A stretch of 35,371 nucleotides of DNA from contig NZ_QLMH01000001.1 of NCBI RefSeq assembly GCF_003259935.1, positions 1 through 35,371 of the forward strand, written 5' to 3'. Below the pieces are notes generated by a model that saw nothing but the letters and a program-made list of their open reading frames with translations, was not told the origin of the DNA and did not search any database. Both the position numbers and the translations under genes were made by a program. The stretch comes from Paranoxybacillus vitaminiphilus. Its GTDB lineage: Bacteria > Bacillota > Bacilli > Bacillales > Anoxybacillaceae. Numbering within the stretch: position 1 is the first letter of the stretch; the number at the start of each line of letters is the position of its first letter. This document shows positions 6,747 through 17,403 of the stretch, piece by piece.

Positions 6747-8519
6747 GTGGGATATTTTTTTTCAGACAGATTTAGCGGTTATTCATTCCAGCACTTTCGA
6801 AAAGATCTTCTTTCAGGTATCATTGTTGGTGTGATTGCCATTCCTCTTGGGATGGCGTTTGCCATTGCTTCGGGTGTTAAACCGGAGTACGGGATTTACA
6901 CGACCATCATCGCAGGAATATTCATCTCGCTTTTTGGCGGATCGAAATTTCAAATTGGCGGTCCGACTGGCGCCTTTATTCCCATTCTTTTGGGAATTGT
7001 GATGACGTATGGTTACGAAAACTTGCTAATTGCTGGATTTTTAGCTGGTGTTATGTTATTTCTAATGGGGGTATTTAAGTTAGGCTCATTGATTAAATAC
7101 ATCCCGCGTCCTGTTACAATCGGTTTTACTTCAGGGATTGCAGTTATTATCTTTTCAGGGCAAATCGCCAGCTTTTTAGGGCTGACAGGTATTGAAAAGC
7201 ACGAAGATTTCTTATCCAATATGAAAGAAATCTTCATTCACTTGGATACGATGAATCTTTTCAGTGTCTTCACGGCAATGATCAGTTTGGTCTTGATTTT
7301 GCTTACTCCAAAATATTTTCCGAAAGTGCCGGGTCCACTAATCGGATTAATCGTTTCCAGTATAGTTGCAAATTTATTCTATCCGGATAAAGTGGCAACC
7401 ATTGGCTCAACATTCGGTGAAATTCCAAGTACGCTGCCGAGTTTTCACTTTCCGGAAATCACTTTAGAAAAAATTCAGCACCTGCTTCGTCCTGCATTTG
7501 CTATCGCCATGCTGGGGGCTATCGAATCCTTGCTCTCTGCTGTTGTTGCCGATGGAATGACCGGAAGCAAACACAACAGCAATCGCGAGTTAACGGGACA
7601 AGGGATTGCGAATATGATCACACCTTTATTTGGCGGGATTCCGGCAACAGGAGCCATAGCGAGAACAGCAACAAATATTAAAAACGGTGCCGCTTCGCCC
7701 ATGGCAGGTGTTATTCACGGGCTCGTTGTTTTGGCGGTATTATTGCTTTTTGCGCCTTATGCCTCTGCCATTCCATTAGCAAGCATGGCGCCTATTCTGA
7801 TGGTTGTTGCATGGAATATGAGCGAACGAAAAGAATTTGTTCACATACTTATGACAAAAACGGGCGATTCCATTATTTTAGTTATTACATTCCTTCTTAC
7901 CGTATTCACTAACCTTACTATTGCGATTGAGGTTGGTCTCATTTTGGCGATCATCCTCTTTGTAAAGCGAATGAGCGAAATACTTACAGTTGCCAAAGTG
8001 CTTCCAGACCCGGCAGACAAGAAGAATAAAGTAAAGCCGCATATAGTGAATGCGGGACGTGATTGCCCTCAGATTAGCATCTATACGATTGAAGGCCCTC
8101 TTTTTTTTGGAGCGGCACAAATGTTTGAAAAATCAATTATGGGAACAATCAATCATCGCCCTAAAGTGTTGATTTTGCGAATGGGGAAGGTTCCATATAT
8201 CGACACTACGGGAGAATCCAATTTATCTAGCATTGTTCGCCATTTTAAAAAGCAAGGTGGAACAATTCTCATTTCAGGTCTGCAAACTCAACCGAAAGAA
8301 GTTCTGAAAAGAACAGGATTATATGAAGAGATTGGAGAAGAACATTTTTTTGAACATACTGGAGATGCAATCAGTTTTGCGTTAGCTAATTTAGAACAAA
8401 ACAAATGTCTTGGCTGTAAGCATTATGCTTTTCAAGAATGCATCCGATTGTCCGACCCGATAAGTGAGCCTGAAAAGGACGGGGAATTACAAAGTATGGT
8501 TTATGCTCATAAACCGTAA
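6747..8519 (+). CDS. SulP-family inorganic anion transporter with STAS domain
   Basis: A 590-residue inner-membrane protein from GTG with AGAAGGGA upstream. The N-terminal 400 residues hold the SulP/SLC26 membrane core, with signatures IAIPLGMAFAIASGVKPEYG, GGPTGAFIPIL and GGIPATGAIARTATNI. Residues about 430-545 form a STAS domain (ISIYTIEGPLFFGAAQMFE, then LRMGKVPYIDTTGESNL). SulP proteins move sulfate, bicarbonate or other anions, and the ion cannot be read from sequence. After STAS comes an unusual cysteine motif CLGCKHYAFQEC (about 553-564). It is co-transcribed with the ArsR-type gene 16 bases downstream, so expression is probably induced when that repressor releases. Confidence 0.9.
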   Translation: MGYFFSDRFSGYSFQHFRKDLLSGIIVGVIAIPLGMAFAIASGVKPEYGIYTTIIAGIFISLFGGSKFQIGGPTGAFIPILLGIVMTYGYENLLIAGFLAGVMLFLMGVFKLGSLIKYIPRPVTIGFTSGIAVIIFSGQIASFLGLTGIEKHEDFLSNMKEIFIHLDTMNLFSVFTAMISLVLILLTPKYFPKVPGPLIGLIVSSIVANLFYPDKVATIGSTFGEIPSTLPSFHFPEITLEKIQHLLRPAFAIAMLGAIESLLSAVVADGMTGSKHNSNRELTGQGIANMITPLFGGIPATGAIARTATNIKNGAASPMAGVIHGLVVLAVLLLFAPYASAIPLASMAPILMVVAWNMSERKEFVHILMTKTGDSIILVITFLLTVFTNLTIAIEVGLILAIILFVKRMSEILTVAKVLPDPADKKNKVKPHIVNAGRDCPQISIYTIEGPLFFGAAQMFEKSIMGTINHRPKVLILRMGKVPYIDTTGESNLSSIVRHFKKQGGTILISGLQTQPKEVLKRTGLYEEIGEEHFFEHTGDAISFALANLEQNKCLGCKHYAFQECIRLSDPISEPEKDGELQSMVYAHKP

Positions 8520-8535
8520 ATAAGGAGGGAACTCA

Positions 8536-8883
8536 ATGAATTTAGAGTTGCAGCAGTTTAAAGCGGATTTTTTCAAAGCACTTGCCCATCCTTTACGGAT
8601 AAGGATTTTAGAATTGCTAGCCGAAGGAGATAAGAACGTTAACGAGCTTCAAACACTCATTGGTGCGGAGGGTTCTGCTGTTTCTCAACAATTGAGTGTG
8701 TTACGGTCTAAAAATATTGTATACGGAACAAAAGATGGCAATCGGGTGTTGTATTCTCTTCGTGACCCGATGATTATTGATTTGTTAAACATTGCTCGCC
8801 AAATATTTAACAATCACCTTATTGATGCTATATCGATGCTCGATAAATTTAATGACGATAAAGTGAAAGATTTGGAAGAATGA
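8536..8883 (+). CDS. ArsR/SmtB-family winged-helix repressor
   Basis: A 115-residue protein with ATG and a strong TAAGGAGGGA. The wHTH runs from ALAHPLRIRILELLAEGDKN through GAEGSAVSQQLSVLRSKNIV (recognition helix) to the wing GTKDGNRVLYSL. It has no cysteine at all and lacks the ELCVCDL metal motif, so it cannot sense metals or thiols in the classical cysteine-based ways. The sensor chemistry is unknown. It is in an operon with SulP and very likely binds the inverted repeat at 6698-6723. Confidence 0.9.
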   Translation: MNLELQQFKADFFKALAHPLRIRILELLAEGDKNVNELQTLIGAEGSAVSQQLSVLRSKNIVYGTKDGNRVLYSLRDPMIIDLLNIARQIFNNHLIDAISMLDKFNDDKVKDLEE

Positions 8884-8990
8884 ACGGTTGCTGCATGTTT
8901 CCACGGACATTTGAAAAATTACCGGATTTTATTAGCTTGTTCTGACAGGGGAGAGGTCGCTCACTTCACCCATTCGGAATCATCAAGTAA

Positions 8991-9029
8991 ACCCGAACTC
9001 AAGATGGAAAGTTCGGGTTTTATTTTTTG
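8991..9029 (+). terminator. terminator of the SulP-ArsR operon
   Basis: A perfect 10-bp stem AACCCGAACT (8991-9000) / AGTTCGGGTT (9011-9020), followed by TTATTTTTT, about 110 bases after the ArsR stop. Confidence 0.9.
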
Positions 9030-9150
9030 TACTTGTTCCATTCATAAAAATCTCTTATAAAACTTGACGCACATCAAAAGTGAAAACGATTGCCATCAAT
9101 AAAGTAAGTGATTATACTCAACTTCGCAAGAGAAACGGCAAAAGGGTGGT

Positions 9151-9267
9151 ATGGGGAGTGCGAATATCAGGAAAACTCAGAGGAAACAGTTGTCATTTAA
9201 AAAAAGCAGATTTATGAACAATATCCTTTTTATGTACCTGGGTGTTGTATTTGTGTACGGTTTCTAA
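9151..9267 (+). CDS. possible 38-residue single-pass membrane peptide
   Basis: Starts MGSANIRKTQRKQLSFKK and ends with a hydrophobic stretch NNILFMYLGVVFVYGF, so a basic head is followed by one membrane helix. AAAGGGTGG lies only one base before the ATG, which is too close for a good ribosome site. A start at the internal ATG before NNILF is not better supported. A small membrane protein is possible; chance is not excluded. Confidence 0.28.
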   Translation: MGSANIRKTQRKQLSFKKSRFMNNILFMYLGVVFVYGF

Positions 9268-9303
9268 ATGCATTAAGAAACTACCATGCGTCTTCCCCTG
9301 AAT

Positions 9304-9363
9304 TATTCAGAATCAATATTCAATTTTTGTTTCGTTCTTTTCCTGTCCAAAGTCGAATTCATC
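9304..9363 (-). CDS. possible 19-residue leader peptide
   Basis: A leftward ATG at 9363 is preceded by an unusually strong AAAAGGAGGAGGAG at good spacing. The product is MNSTLDRKRTKQKLNIDSE, strongly basic, then TAA. No longer gene follows in frame. An inverted repeat upstream (9407-9426) could belong to its promoter. It could be a leader, a small functional peptide, or the surviving start of a lost gene. Confidence 0.33.
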
Positions 9364-9406
9364 TCTTTCTCCTCCTCCTTTTGGCACATATGACTCACAC
9401 CTATGC

Positions 9407-9426
9407 ATACAAATCATTTTGTATGT
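9407..9426. promoter_or_regulatory. 20-bp inverted repeat, possible operator
   Basis: CATACAAA (9407-9414) / TTTGTATG (9419-9426) with a 4-base centre, perfect arms, AT-rich flanks and no T-run that would make it a terminator. It lies about 45 bases upstream of the strong ribosome site of the leftward mini-ORF. Confidence 0.4.
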
Positions 9427-9556
9427 ATAGTTTAACAAATTGTAACATAAAATTCCCCGCTTTGATGGGAAATAGTTAAATAATCTAGCAACTTCTTCGT
9501 ATAAGCAATATAGTTGCTATCTCTTTTTATGTTCAGAAAAGCGAAAACTCGGAAAG

Positions 9557-9589
9557 CAGAGTCCTTCAAGATGAAGGCTCTGTTTTTTA
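9557..9589 (+). terminator. terminator-like hairpin
   Basis: CAGAGTCCTTCA (9557-9568) and TGAAGGCTCTG pair with one mismatch and are followed by TTTTTT. It lies within the 5' part of the small ORF region 9514-9795, which argues that the upstream part of that frame is not coding, or that it is an attenuator. Confidence 0.55.
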
Positions 9590-9795
9590 AAAACTTTCCC
9601 AAAAAATCGAACGAAATTTTTATATCTTACCAATATTATATTGAAGTCCTTATGACATATGAGAAAGTGTTGGTACAGAGCGGAATAAACCCGAGTTCAG
9701 GACCCATAGATGTGGGAATGATACCTCCAAATCTTCAAGAAGAATTTCTGAAAGCAAGGGATTTTATTGAATATGTAGATAAGCAAATACAGTAA
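9571..9795 (+). CDS. small hypothetical protein
   Basis: The open frame runs from TTG 9514 to 9795. The start was taken at ATG 9571 because a terminator-like hairpin fills the earlier part; a shorter start at ATG 9652 (MTYEKVLVQSG) is also possible. None has a clear ribosome site. The last 50 residues read like real protein (SGINPSSGPIDVGMIPPNL, then EEFLKARDFIEYVDKQIQ) with a helical end. No known family is recognised. Confidence 0.35.
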   Translation: MKALFFKNFPKKSNEIFISYQYYIEVLMTYEKVLVQSGINPSSGPIDVGMIPPNLQEEFLKARDFIEYVDKQIQ

Positions 9796-9851
9796 AAAGG
9801 GGGGAATCCATCTTTAGAGGAACCTTTTCTATTCAGATTGTAGATAAAATA

Positions 9852-9886
9852 GGGCTCAGACGCAGGATCTGAACCCTTTATTCTTC
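9852..9886 (+). terminator. terminator after the small ORF
   Basis: GGGCTCAGA (9852-9860) pairs with TCTGAACCC (9868-9876) with one mismatch, followed by TTTATTCTT. Confidence 0.65.
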
Positions 9887-9929
9887 AACGGGTCAGTTTT
9901 ATATAGATTCAGATTAATATTCCGACACA

Positions 9930-10260
9930 ACTATCTGTCTAATGCGTTGAAGCACTTTTTCAGGAAATAGAGCGAGGTACTCCAAGAACGAAACAATCGA
10001 TTCTTGCAATTTTTTTCGATTGGCGTGAAAAATTGGCAATGGCGCTCTCTTTCAGACATCCCAAAATCTGTTTAACCAATTTTAAATTCGGCCAATAACC
10101 GTTCTTCGTGATTATGTAAAAAAGACTGAAAAAATGAATTTTTGCGTTATCCAAGACCATCACAACACGTTTGTCTAGACACTGGTCCAATGTGTATGGA
10201 AGAAACTGCAGAAAAGTTTGTTGTATTGTTAAACGGTTTTAGCTAAAAATTGGTTTGATA
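9930..10260 (-). pseudogene. IS630-family transposase remnant
   Basis: The leftward frame contains VVMVLDNAKIHFF, matching the second catalytic-Asp block (MVLDNAxIH) of IS630/Tc1-type DDE transposases. YWPNLKLVKQILGCLKES follows in place of the usual PNLNLIExxWxWLKE block, so the catalytic Glu region is degraded. Upstream sequence also resembles the family's LQFL block in another frame. The N-terminal half is missing and there are frame breaks. It borders the STAND operon on the left. Confidence 0.68.
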
Positions 10261-10409
10261 TTCTTCCATGACAGTGAAAAATGGGCTTACATCAAAAGAG
10301 CGGTTTAGTATACATTGCGCTTCATTTAAATGCTTCCATCTTTTTCCGTGTAATACTTATAAGTCTTTTTAGTTTAACAGCATCAGCATGTCCAAGATTT
10401 AGAGATTAC

Positions 10410-10439
10410 TTGAACTTTTTGCACAAGAACCACTATAAT
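10410..10439 (+). promoter_or_regulatory. probable promoter of the three-gene STAND operon
   Basis: TTGAAC (10410-10415) and TATAAT (10434-10439) are 18 bases apart, about 42 bases before the ATG at 10481. A second TATAAT at 10445-10450 lies nearby with a poorer -35. The 67-codon frame that overlaps here is not considered real. Confidence 0.55.
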
Positions 10440-10462
10440 TTTGTTATAATTAGTGAATTTGA

Positions 10463-13969
<3,507 letters not shown>

Positions 13970-13978
13970 AAAGTTAGG

Positions 13979-14881
13979 ATGACGGACATGTTACATGAAT
14001 TTACGATCTCAATGTCTCTTAAGAAAGTTGATGAAGCGATTGAAAAGCTAAACTTTCATGGATATTACAACTTGTATTACAATCAACCAATTGAACAATT
14101 TACTGAGGATAATGGGTACGGATTTCGTGAACTCATGGATGCCGATGTTGACTTAAAAATTTTTTTAGAAGAAACCGACGAAGCTCCTGTCGATGTAGAA
14201 AAAGTAAGAGAAGAGATTGCTTCCATTTTGGAGATGAAGAAGGAAGCCATACATTATCAATTCGTCGAAGCACAAGATTGGCAGCAGCCTTTCCCGATTA
14301 TCAATCTTCAAAACGGATGGTACATCAAACCAACCCATGCGGAGGAAGAAGTAGAAGGTCGTGTGATCCATTTTGAACCGCCAAGAGCATTTGGCTCAGG
14401 TTTACACGAAACGACTCAAGATTGCCTTCGTTTTATTTTACGAGAAGATTTGCGTGGAAAAAAGATATTGGACCTTGGAACAGGGGCCGGTTTGTTAAGT
14501 ATTGCGGCAGCCCTTGTTGGCGCTGAACAAGTGGTGGCCGTTGACATTGAGGATGTAGAAGACGAAGTATTATACAATGCCCGGTTGAATAAAGTGGAAA
14601 AGCGTATTTCTGTCATACAGGGTGATGTATTACATCCAACCTTTCGAGTAGATGGGTTATTTGATTGGATTTTAGTGAATATCGCAGCAAACGAAATCAA
14701 GAAATTATACGCTTTTCTGGATTCCCATCTTGTTTCAAATGGCAAGCTGCTATTATCGGGCATGGTGGAATGGAATTACAAAGAGGCGTTAGATGTATAT
14801 GCAGAAAAAGGGTATCACGTTGAACAAATTTCACACTCCAATGAGTGGGTGACCGCATTAGTAACGAAGAAAAAGGGATGA
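13979..14881 (+). CDS. PrmA-like class I SAM-dependent methyltransferase
   Basis: A 300-residue protein whose C-terminal 170 residues follow ribosomal L11 methyltransferase (PrmA). PPRAFGSGLHETT (134-146) stands for PrmA's LAFGTGTHxTT, KKILDLGTGAGLLSIAA is the SAM motif I, VVAVDIED binds the cofactor ribose, and DWILVNIAANEI is the NI-box. The N-terminal 110 residues are acidic and diverge from PrmA's substrate arm. It starts 9 bases after the STAND gene and ends 12 before the HEPN-like/CBS gene, so it is co-transcribed. It is probably a specialised paralog acting on another protein, not the housekeeping enzyme. A second ATG (MLHEF, 13988) is possible. Confidence 0.82.
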   Translation: MTDMLHEFTISMSLKKVDEAIEKLNFHGYYNLYYNQPIEQFTEDNGYGFRELMDADVDLKIFLEETDEAPVDVEKVREEIASILEMKKEAIHYQFVEAQDWQQPFPIINLQNGWYIKPTHAEEEVEGRVIHFEPPRAFGSGLHETTQDCLRFILREDLRGKKILDLGTGAGLLSIAAALVGAEQVVAVDIEDVEDEVLYNARLNKVEKRISVIQGDVLHPTFRVDGLFDWILVNIAANEIKKLYAFLDSHLVSNGKLLLSGMVEWNYKEALDVYAEKGYHVEQISHSNEWVTALVTKKKG

Positions 14882-14893
14882 AGGGGAGCATAG

Positions 14894-15631
14894 ATGGAAT
14901 TTCTTCAAGAAACAAAGCTTTCAGAACGATTTGAAGCAGCGTTTAACCGTATTCATGCCCAACTAAAAAAAATCGCTAATGTTACACACACAGATGCCTT
15001 TACTAGCCTTGTGCACATCACCAGTAAAAAACATGCGTTAATCCGTTCCGTGAAAGAAGAATTATTGCAGTATGCTAAATTACGGAATGCCATTGTGCAC
15101 GAAAAATATTACCCCGGACAATATATTGCTGAACCGCACCTTCATGTAGTTCAAAGAATCGAACGTGTATGTGAGGAACTTGAACAGCCGAAACTAGCGC
15201 TTACAGTAGCATCAAAGCCTGTTGTTTATTTTTATGAACAAGATGATGTTCAAGATGTTTTGCAAGCCATTTCACGATACGGATTTTCGCAATTTCCAAT
15301 TTATAAAACCAACGGACAATGTGTAGGTTTAGTAACAGAGGGCGGCATTCTCAAATATATACACAAACATATGGACAAGGGAAAATTTGACTTTTCTGGT
15401 GTTAAAACTTCACATATTTTACCGTTTGAGAAAGAGCATATCATTGTGTATGTTTCAGCTGAGACAGATATTTATGAGATTGAGGAGATCTACAGTGATT
15501 ACCAAGAAAAAGGGCGTAAACTCGAATCGATTATTATCACGCAAAACGGAAATCAAAATGAAAAACCATTAGGAATGATTACTTCATGGGATCTCACTAA
15601 AATAACAAGATTGAATAATAGCATCAGATGA
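14894..15631 (+). CDS. HEPN-like domain fused to two CBS domains
   Basis: A 245-residue protein with ATG and AAGGGGAG 7 bases upstream. Residues 1-100 are all-helical and contain LRNAIVHE (63-70), whose RNAIVH matches the R-N-x3-H active-site motif of HEPN ribonucleases, followed by IAEPHLHVVQRIERV. Residues about 103-160 (QFPIYKTNGQCVGLVTEGG) and 167-240 (PLGMITSWDLTKI) form a CBS pair, a nucleotide-binding sensor. CBS pairs usually bind adenine nucleotides, so RNase activity under nucleotide control is an attractive inference. The motif alone does not prove catalysis. Last gene of the operon, with a terminator 65 bases on. Confidence 0.78.
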   Translation: MEFLQETKLSERFEAAFNRIHAQLKKIANVTHTDAFTSLVHITSKKHALIRSVKEELLQYAKLRNAIVHEKYYPGQYIAEPHLHVVQRIERVCEELEQPKLALTVASKPVVYFYEQDDVQDVLQAISRYGFSQFPIYKTNGQCVGLVTEGGILKYIHKHMDKGKFDFSGVKTSHILPFEKEHIIVYVSAETDIYEIEEIYSDYQEKGRKLESIIITQNGNQNEKPLGMITSWDLTKITRLNNSIR

Positions 15632-15695
15632 AAGAAAACGAAATTCCAAATGAAGTTGATTTTATGAAAACGAAGGAACTACAGTTAGAATGATG

Positions 15696-15740
15696 GCCGA
15701 TTGATAGAAGAATGAACTCCCTCTATTAATCGGCTTTTTT
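15696..15740 (+). terminator. terminator of the STAND operon
   Basis: GCCGATTGATAGA (15696-15708) pairs with TCTATTAATCGGC (15722-15734) with one mismatch, followed by TTTTTTC. One clear terminator after three tightly packed genes supports a single transcription unit. Confidence 0.9.
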
Positions 15741-15784
15741 CTTTGCGGCTATACTAAATGTTGGTGTAGAAGAAATTTATAAAA

Positions 15785-15850
15785 ATAAAGCTCTTCCTAT
15801 ATGTTTGTGTTTCGCCATATCGACGCCAATAATTAATGTTTGAAAAAGAG
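15785..15850 (-). pseudogene. IS110-family transposase N-terminal scrap
   Basis: The leftward frame reads HALFQTLIIGVDMAKHKHIG and stops soon after. The block LIIGVDxAKxxH is the first catalytic Asp region at the N-terminus of IS110-type transposases. Only about 25 codons remain, without a start. It borders the right side of the STAND operon. The rest of 15741-15912 shows no gene. Confidence 0.45.
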
Positions 15851-15912
15851 CATGGAAGTTATTTCTAATTTCCTTTTTATAATGTATACTCAATTATACT
15901 CTTTAGAACTTA

Positions 15913-16557
15913 TTAAAAGGTTTTGCGCCATTCTTTATCATCTATTGGCACACCTTTTTTAACATAATTCATGGAAACCGTTCCATGCTTTAATCCGGCA
16001 TCCTTTTGAATAAATGACACGATCTCGTTAAAAATTTCTTCGTCCTTTTTATCCGGCTCTCTAGGTATAGATATTTGAATAAAAGGTGCTGCATCGTATT
16101 CTTTATAACTACTTGGCTTATTTGGATTAACGTTATATGTTATTCCGGTTCTTTTATCATATTCTATCCAAAATTCATCCAATGCTCCAAGCTTTTGTTC
16201 AATAGAAGGACGTATCCGGTTTTCTAATTCCTTTTCCCACTTCTCCGCAATATAGGTATCTTCCATCTGTTTTGTTTCGTTATTGTAGTAGACTAAAAAC
16301 TGCGTATGATCCTTTTTGTTCTCTGCTTTAGCAGCGTATTCAAACGTTGGGAAGTTCCCCATATTATCAAATAGTGTGTCATAAATAGCCGTTTCATCTT
16401 TAAAAGTATTTTTTATATATTCCTGTGCTTGTATTTTTACTTTTCTAGCTTCATCTTCATCTTCCTTCATGTCTTGTATAAATGAGAAACAAAAAAGCCC
16501 TATACATAATGCTAATATGCCGAATACACCGATACCAATTTTTGTTTTTTTGTTCAT
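15913..16557 (-). CDS. membrane-anchored protein of unknown function
   Basis: A 214-residue protein. The start was set at the ATG of MNKKTKIGIG (16557), which has AAGGAGG 5 bases upstream; the longer frame to 16605 has no ribosome site. Residues 6-27 (IGVFGILALCIGLFCFSFIQ) form one membrane anchor or uncleaved signal with a charged exterior domain (about 185 residues) after it. The outer part is rich in Lys, Glu and Tyr, with FPTFEYAAKAENKKDHTQFL and KHGTVSMNYVKKGV. It resembles Bacillus lipoprotein-like exported proteins but has no lipobox Cys. No function assigned. Confidence 0.75.
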   Translation of the reverse strand: MNKKTKIGIGVFGILALCIGLFCFSFIQDMKEDEDEARKVKIQAQEYIKNTFKDETAIYDTLFDNMGNFPTFEYAAKAENKKDHTQFLVYYNNETKQMEDTYIAEKWEKELENRIRPSIEQKLGALDEFWIEYDKRTGITYNVNPNKPSSYKEYDAAPFIQISIPREPDKKDEEIFNEIVSFIQKDAGLKHGTVSMNYVKKGVPIDDKEWRKTF

Positions 16558-16717
16558 AAAATCCTCCTTGTTGTGATATACTTGTTTTTCTTTGCGAGAA
16601 GGCACTTAATCCAAAAAATAAAGGCTACTATATAAAGATAGCTCCAGCTTATGCTATTAATACGATAGTAAAGGCAATTTCAAAACCAGTTAATGAAGCG
16701 TTAACCTTCATCATTAT

Positions 16718-17227
16718 TTAGGAAAAACACCGGCCAACTAAGAACATCAAGCCAAAAATAATAAAAACCATTCCAATTGACATAAATAAGCTCGTTATCC
16801 ATGTCGTCTTCGTTATCATATTTGCCGCTTTCAATTTTCGAAATGCATATAGAGTATAGGGGAGTACGATCAATAAGGATGTTATCACTCCCGGTGTGTA
16901 CATTTTTAATAAAATGCTTTGACCTAGATGCGTAAAAACATTGATAAATAGTATGAGTAACGTTGCTGCATACAGGTTCATACTCATTCCCGCTTTGATT
17001 TGTTTGGCAGCAAAATAACAAATAATACCGTATAAAATTGTGATTATTCCGACCACAAGCCCAAATTCTCCAGGAGAATATCCAAAGGTATTGACAAGTC
17101 TTTCAACAACAGTTCCTTTAAATAAGTAACTGTGTTTTTTTATCCATTGCTGTGTCAAAAATACTTCCTCCAAATCATGTATCAAAAAGATAAAAGGACC
17201 TAACCATATGATTGTTCTCAGAGACAC
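16718..17227 (-). CDS. HXXEE-domain integral membrane protein
   Basis: A protein of about 169 residues with five predicted membrane segments and the defining motif HDLEE (in IFLIHDLEEVFLTQQWIKKH) at the end of the first one. HTLGQ-like FTHLGQSILLKMY in the middle also fits HXXEE-family proteins, whose function is not known; the paired His and Glu suggest metal binding or membrane catalysis. The start was placed at GTG 17227 because AGAGGTGG lies 7 bases upstream; the ATG at 17269 lacks a ribosome site. It points away from the alcohol dehydrogenase gene. Confidence 0.78.
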   Translation of the reverse strand: MSLRTIIWLGPFIFLIHDLEEVFLTQQWIKKHSYLFKGTVVERLVNTFGYSPGEFGLVVGIITILYGIICYFAAKQIKAGMSMNLYAATLLILFINVFTHLGQSILLKMYTPGVITSLLIVLPYTLYAFRKLKAANMITKTTWITSLFMSIGMVFIIFGLMFLVGRCFS

Positions 17228-17363
17228 GTGTTTCCCACCTCTTTCATCGTCCTTATTCTTACCCTTCATTTTACTTTAAAAGGAAAATAAATGAATAATA
17301 AAAATTTAAAGATAAAATAATAAAATTTTTAAAACAAATATCTCGAATTTATATTAAATTTAA

Positions 17364-17377
17364 AGAAAGCGTTTACA
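17364..17377 (+). promoter_or_regulatory. CcpA cre-like site before the alcohol dehydrogenase gene
   Basis: AGAAAGCGTTTACA matches the consensus TGWAANCGNTNWCA at 13 of 14 positions. It lies 26 bases before the ribosome site, where a bound repressor would block transcription. Carbon catabolite control of the dehydrogenase pair is inferred. Confidence 0.62.
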
Positions 17378-17403
17378 AAATATTTTATTAGGAGGGAATG
17401 CCG

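Larger units (their letters stand above)
9030..9513. other. long intergenic stretch with tiny ORFs and a cre-like site
   Basis: No sizeable gene. TGAAAACGATTGCC (9081-9094) partly matches a CcpA cre site. Two tiny frames and an inverted repeat are listed separately. The rest shows nothing I can assign. Confidence 0.5.

Noticed and set aside
16610-16720. Rightward open stretch with GYYIKIAPAYAINTIVKAIS, resembling a small peptide
   Set aside because: No start codon or ribosome site in frame; length is within chance expectation.
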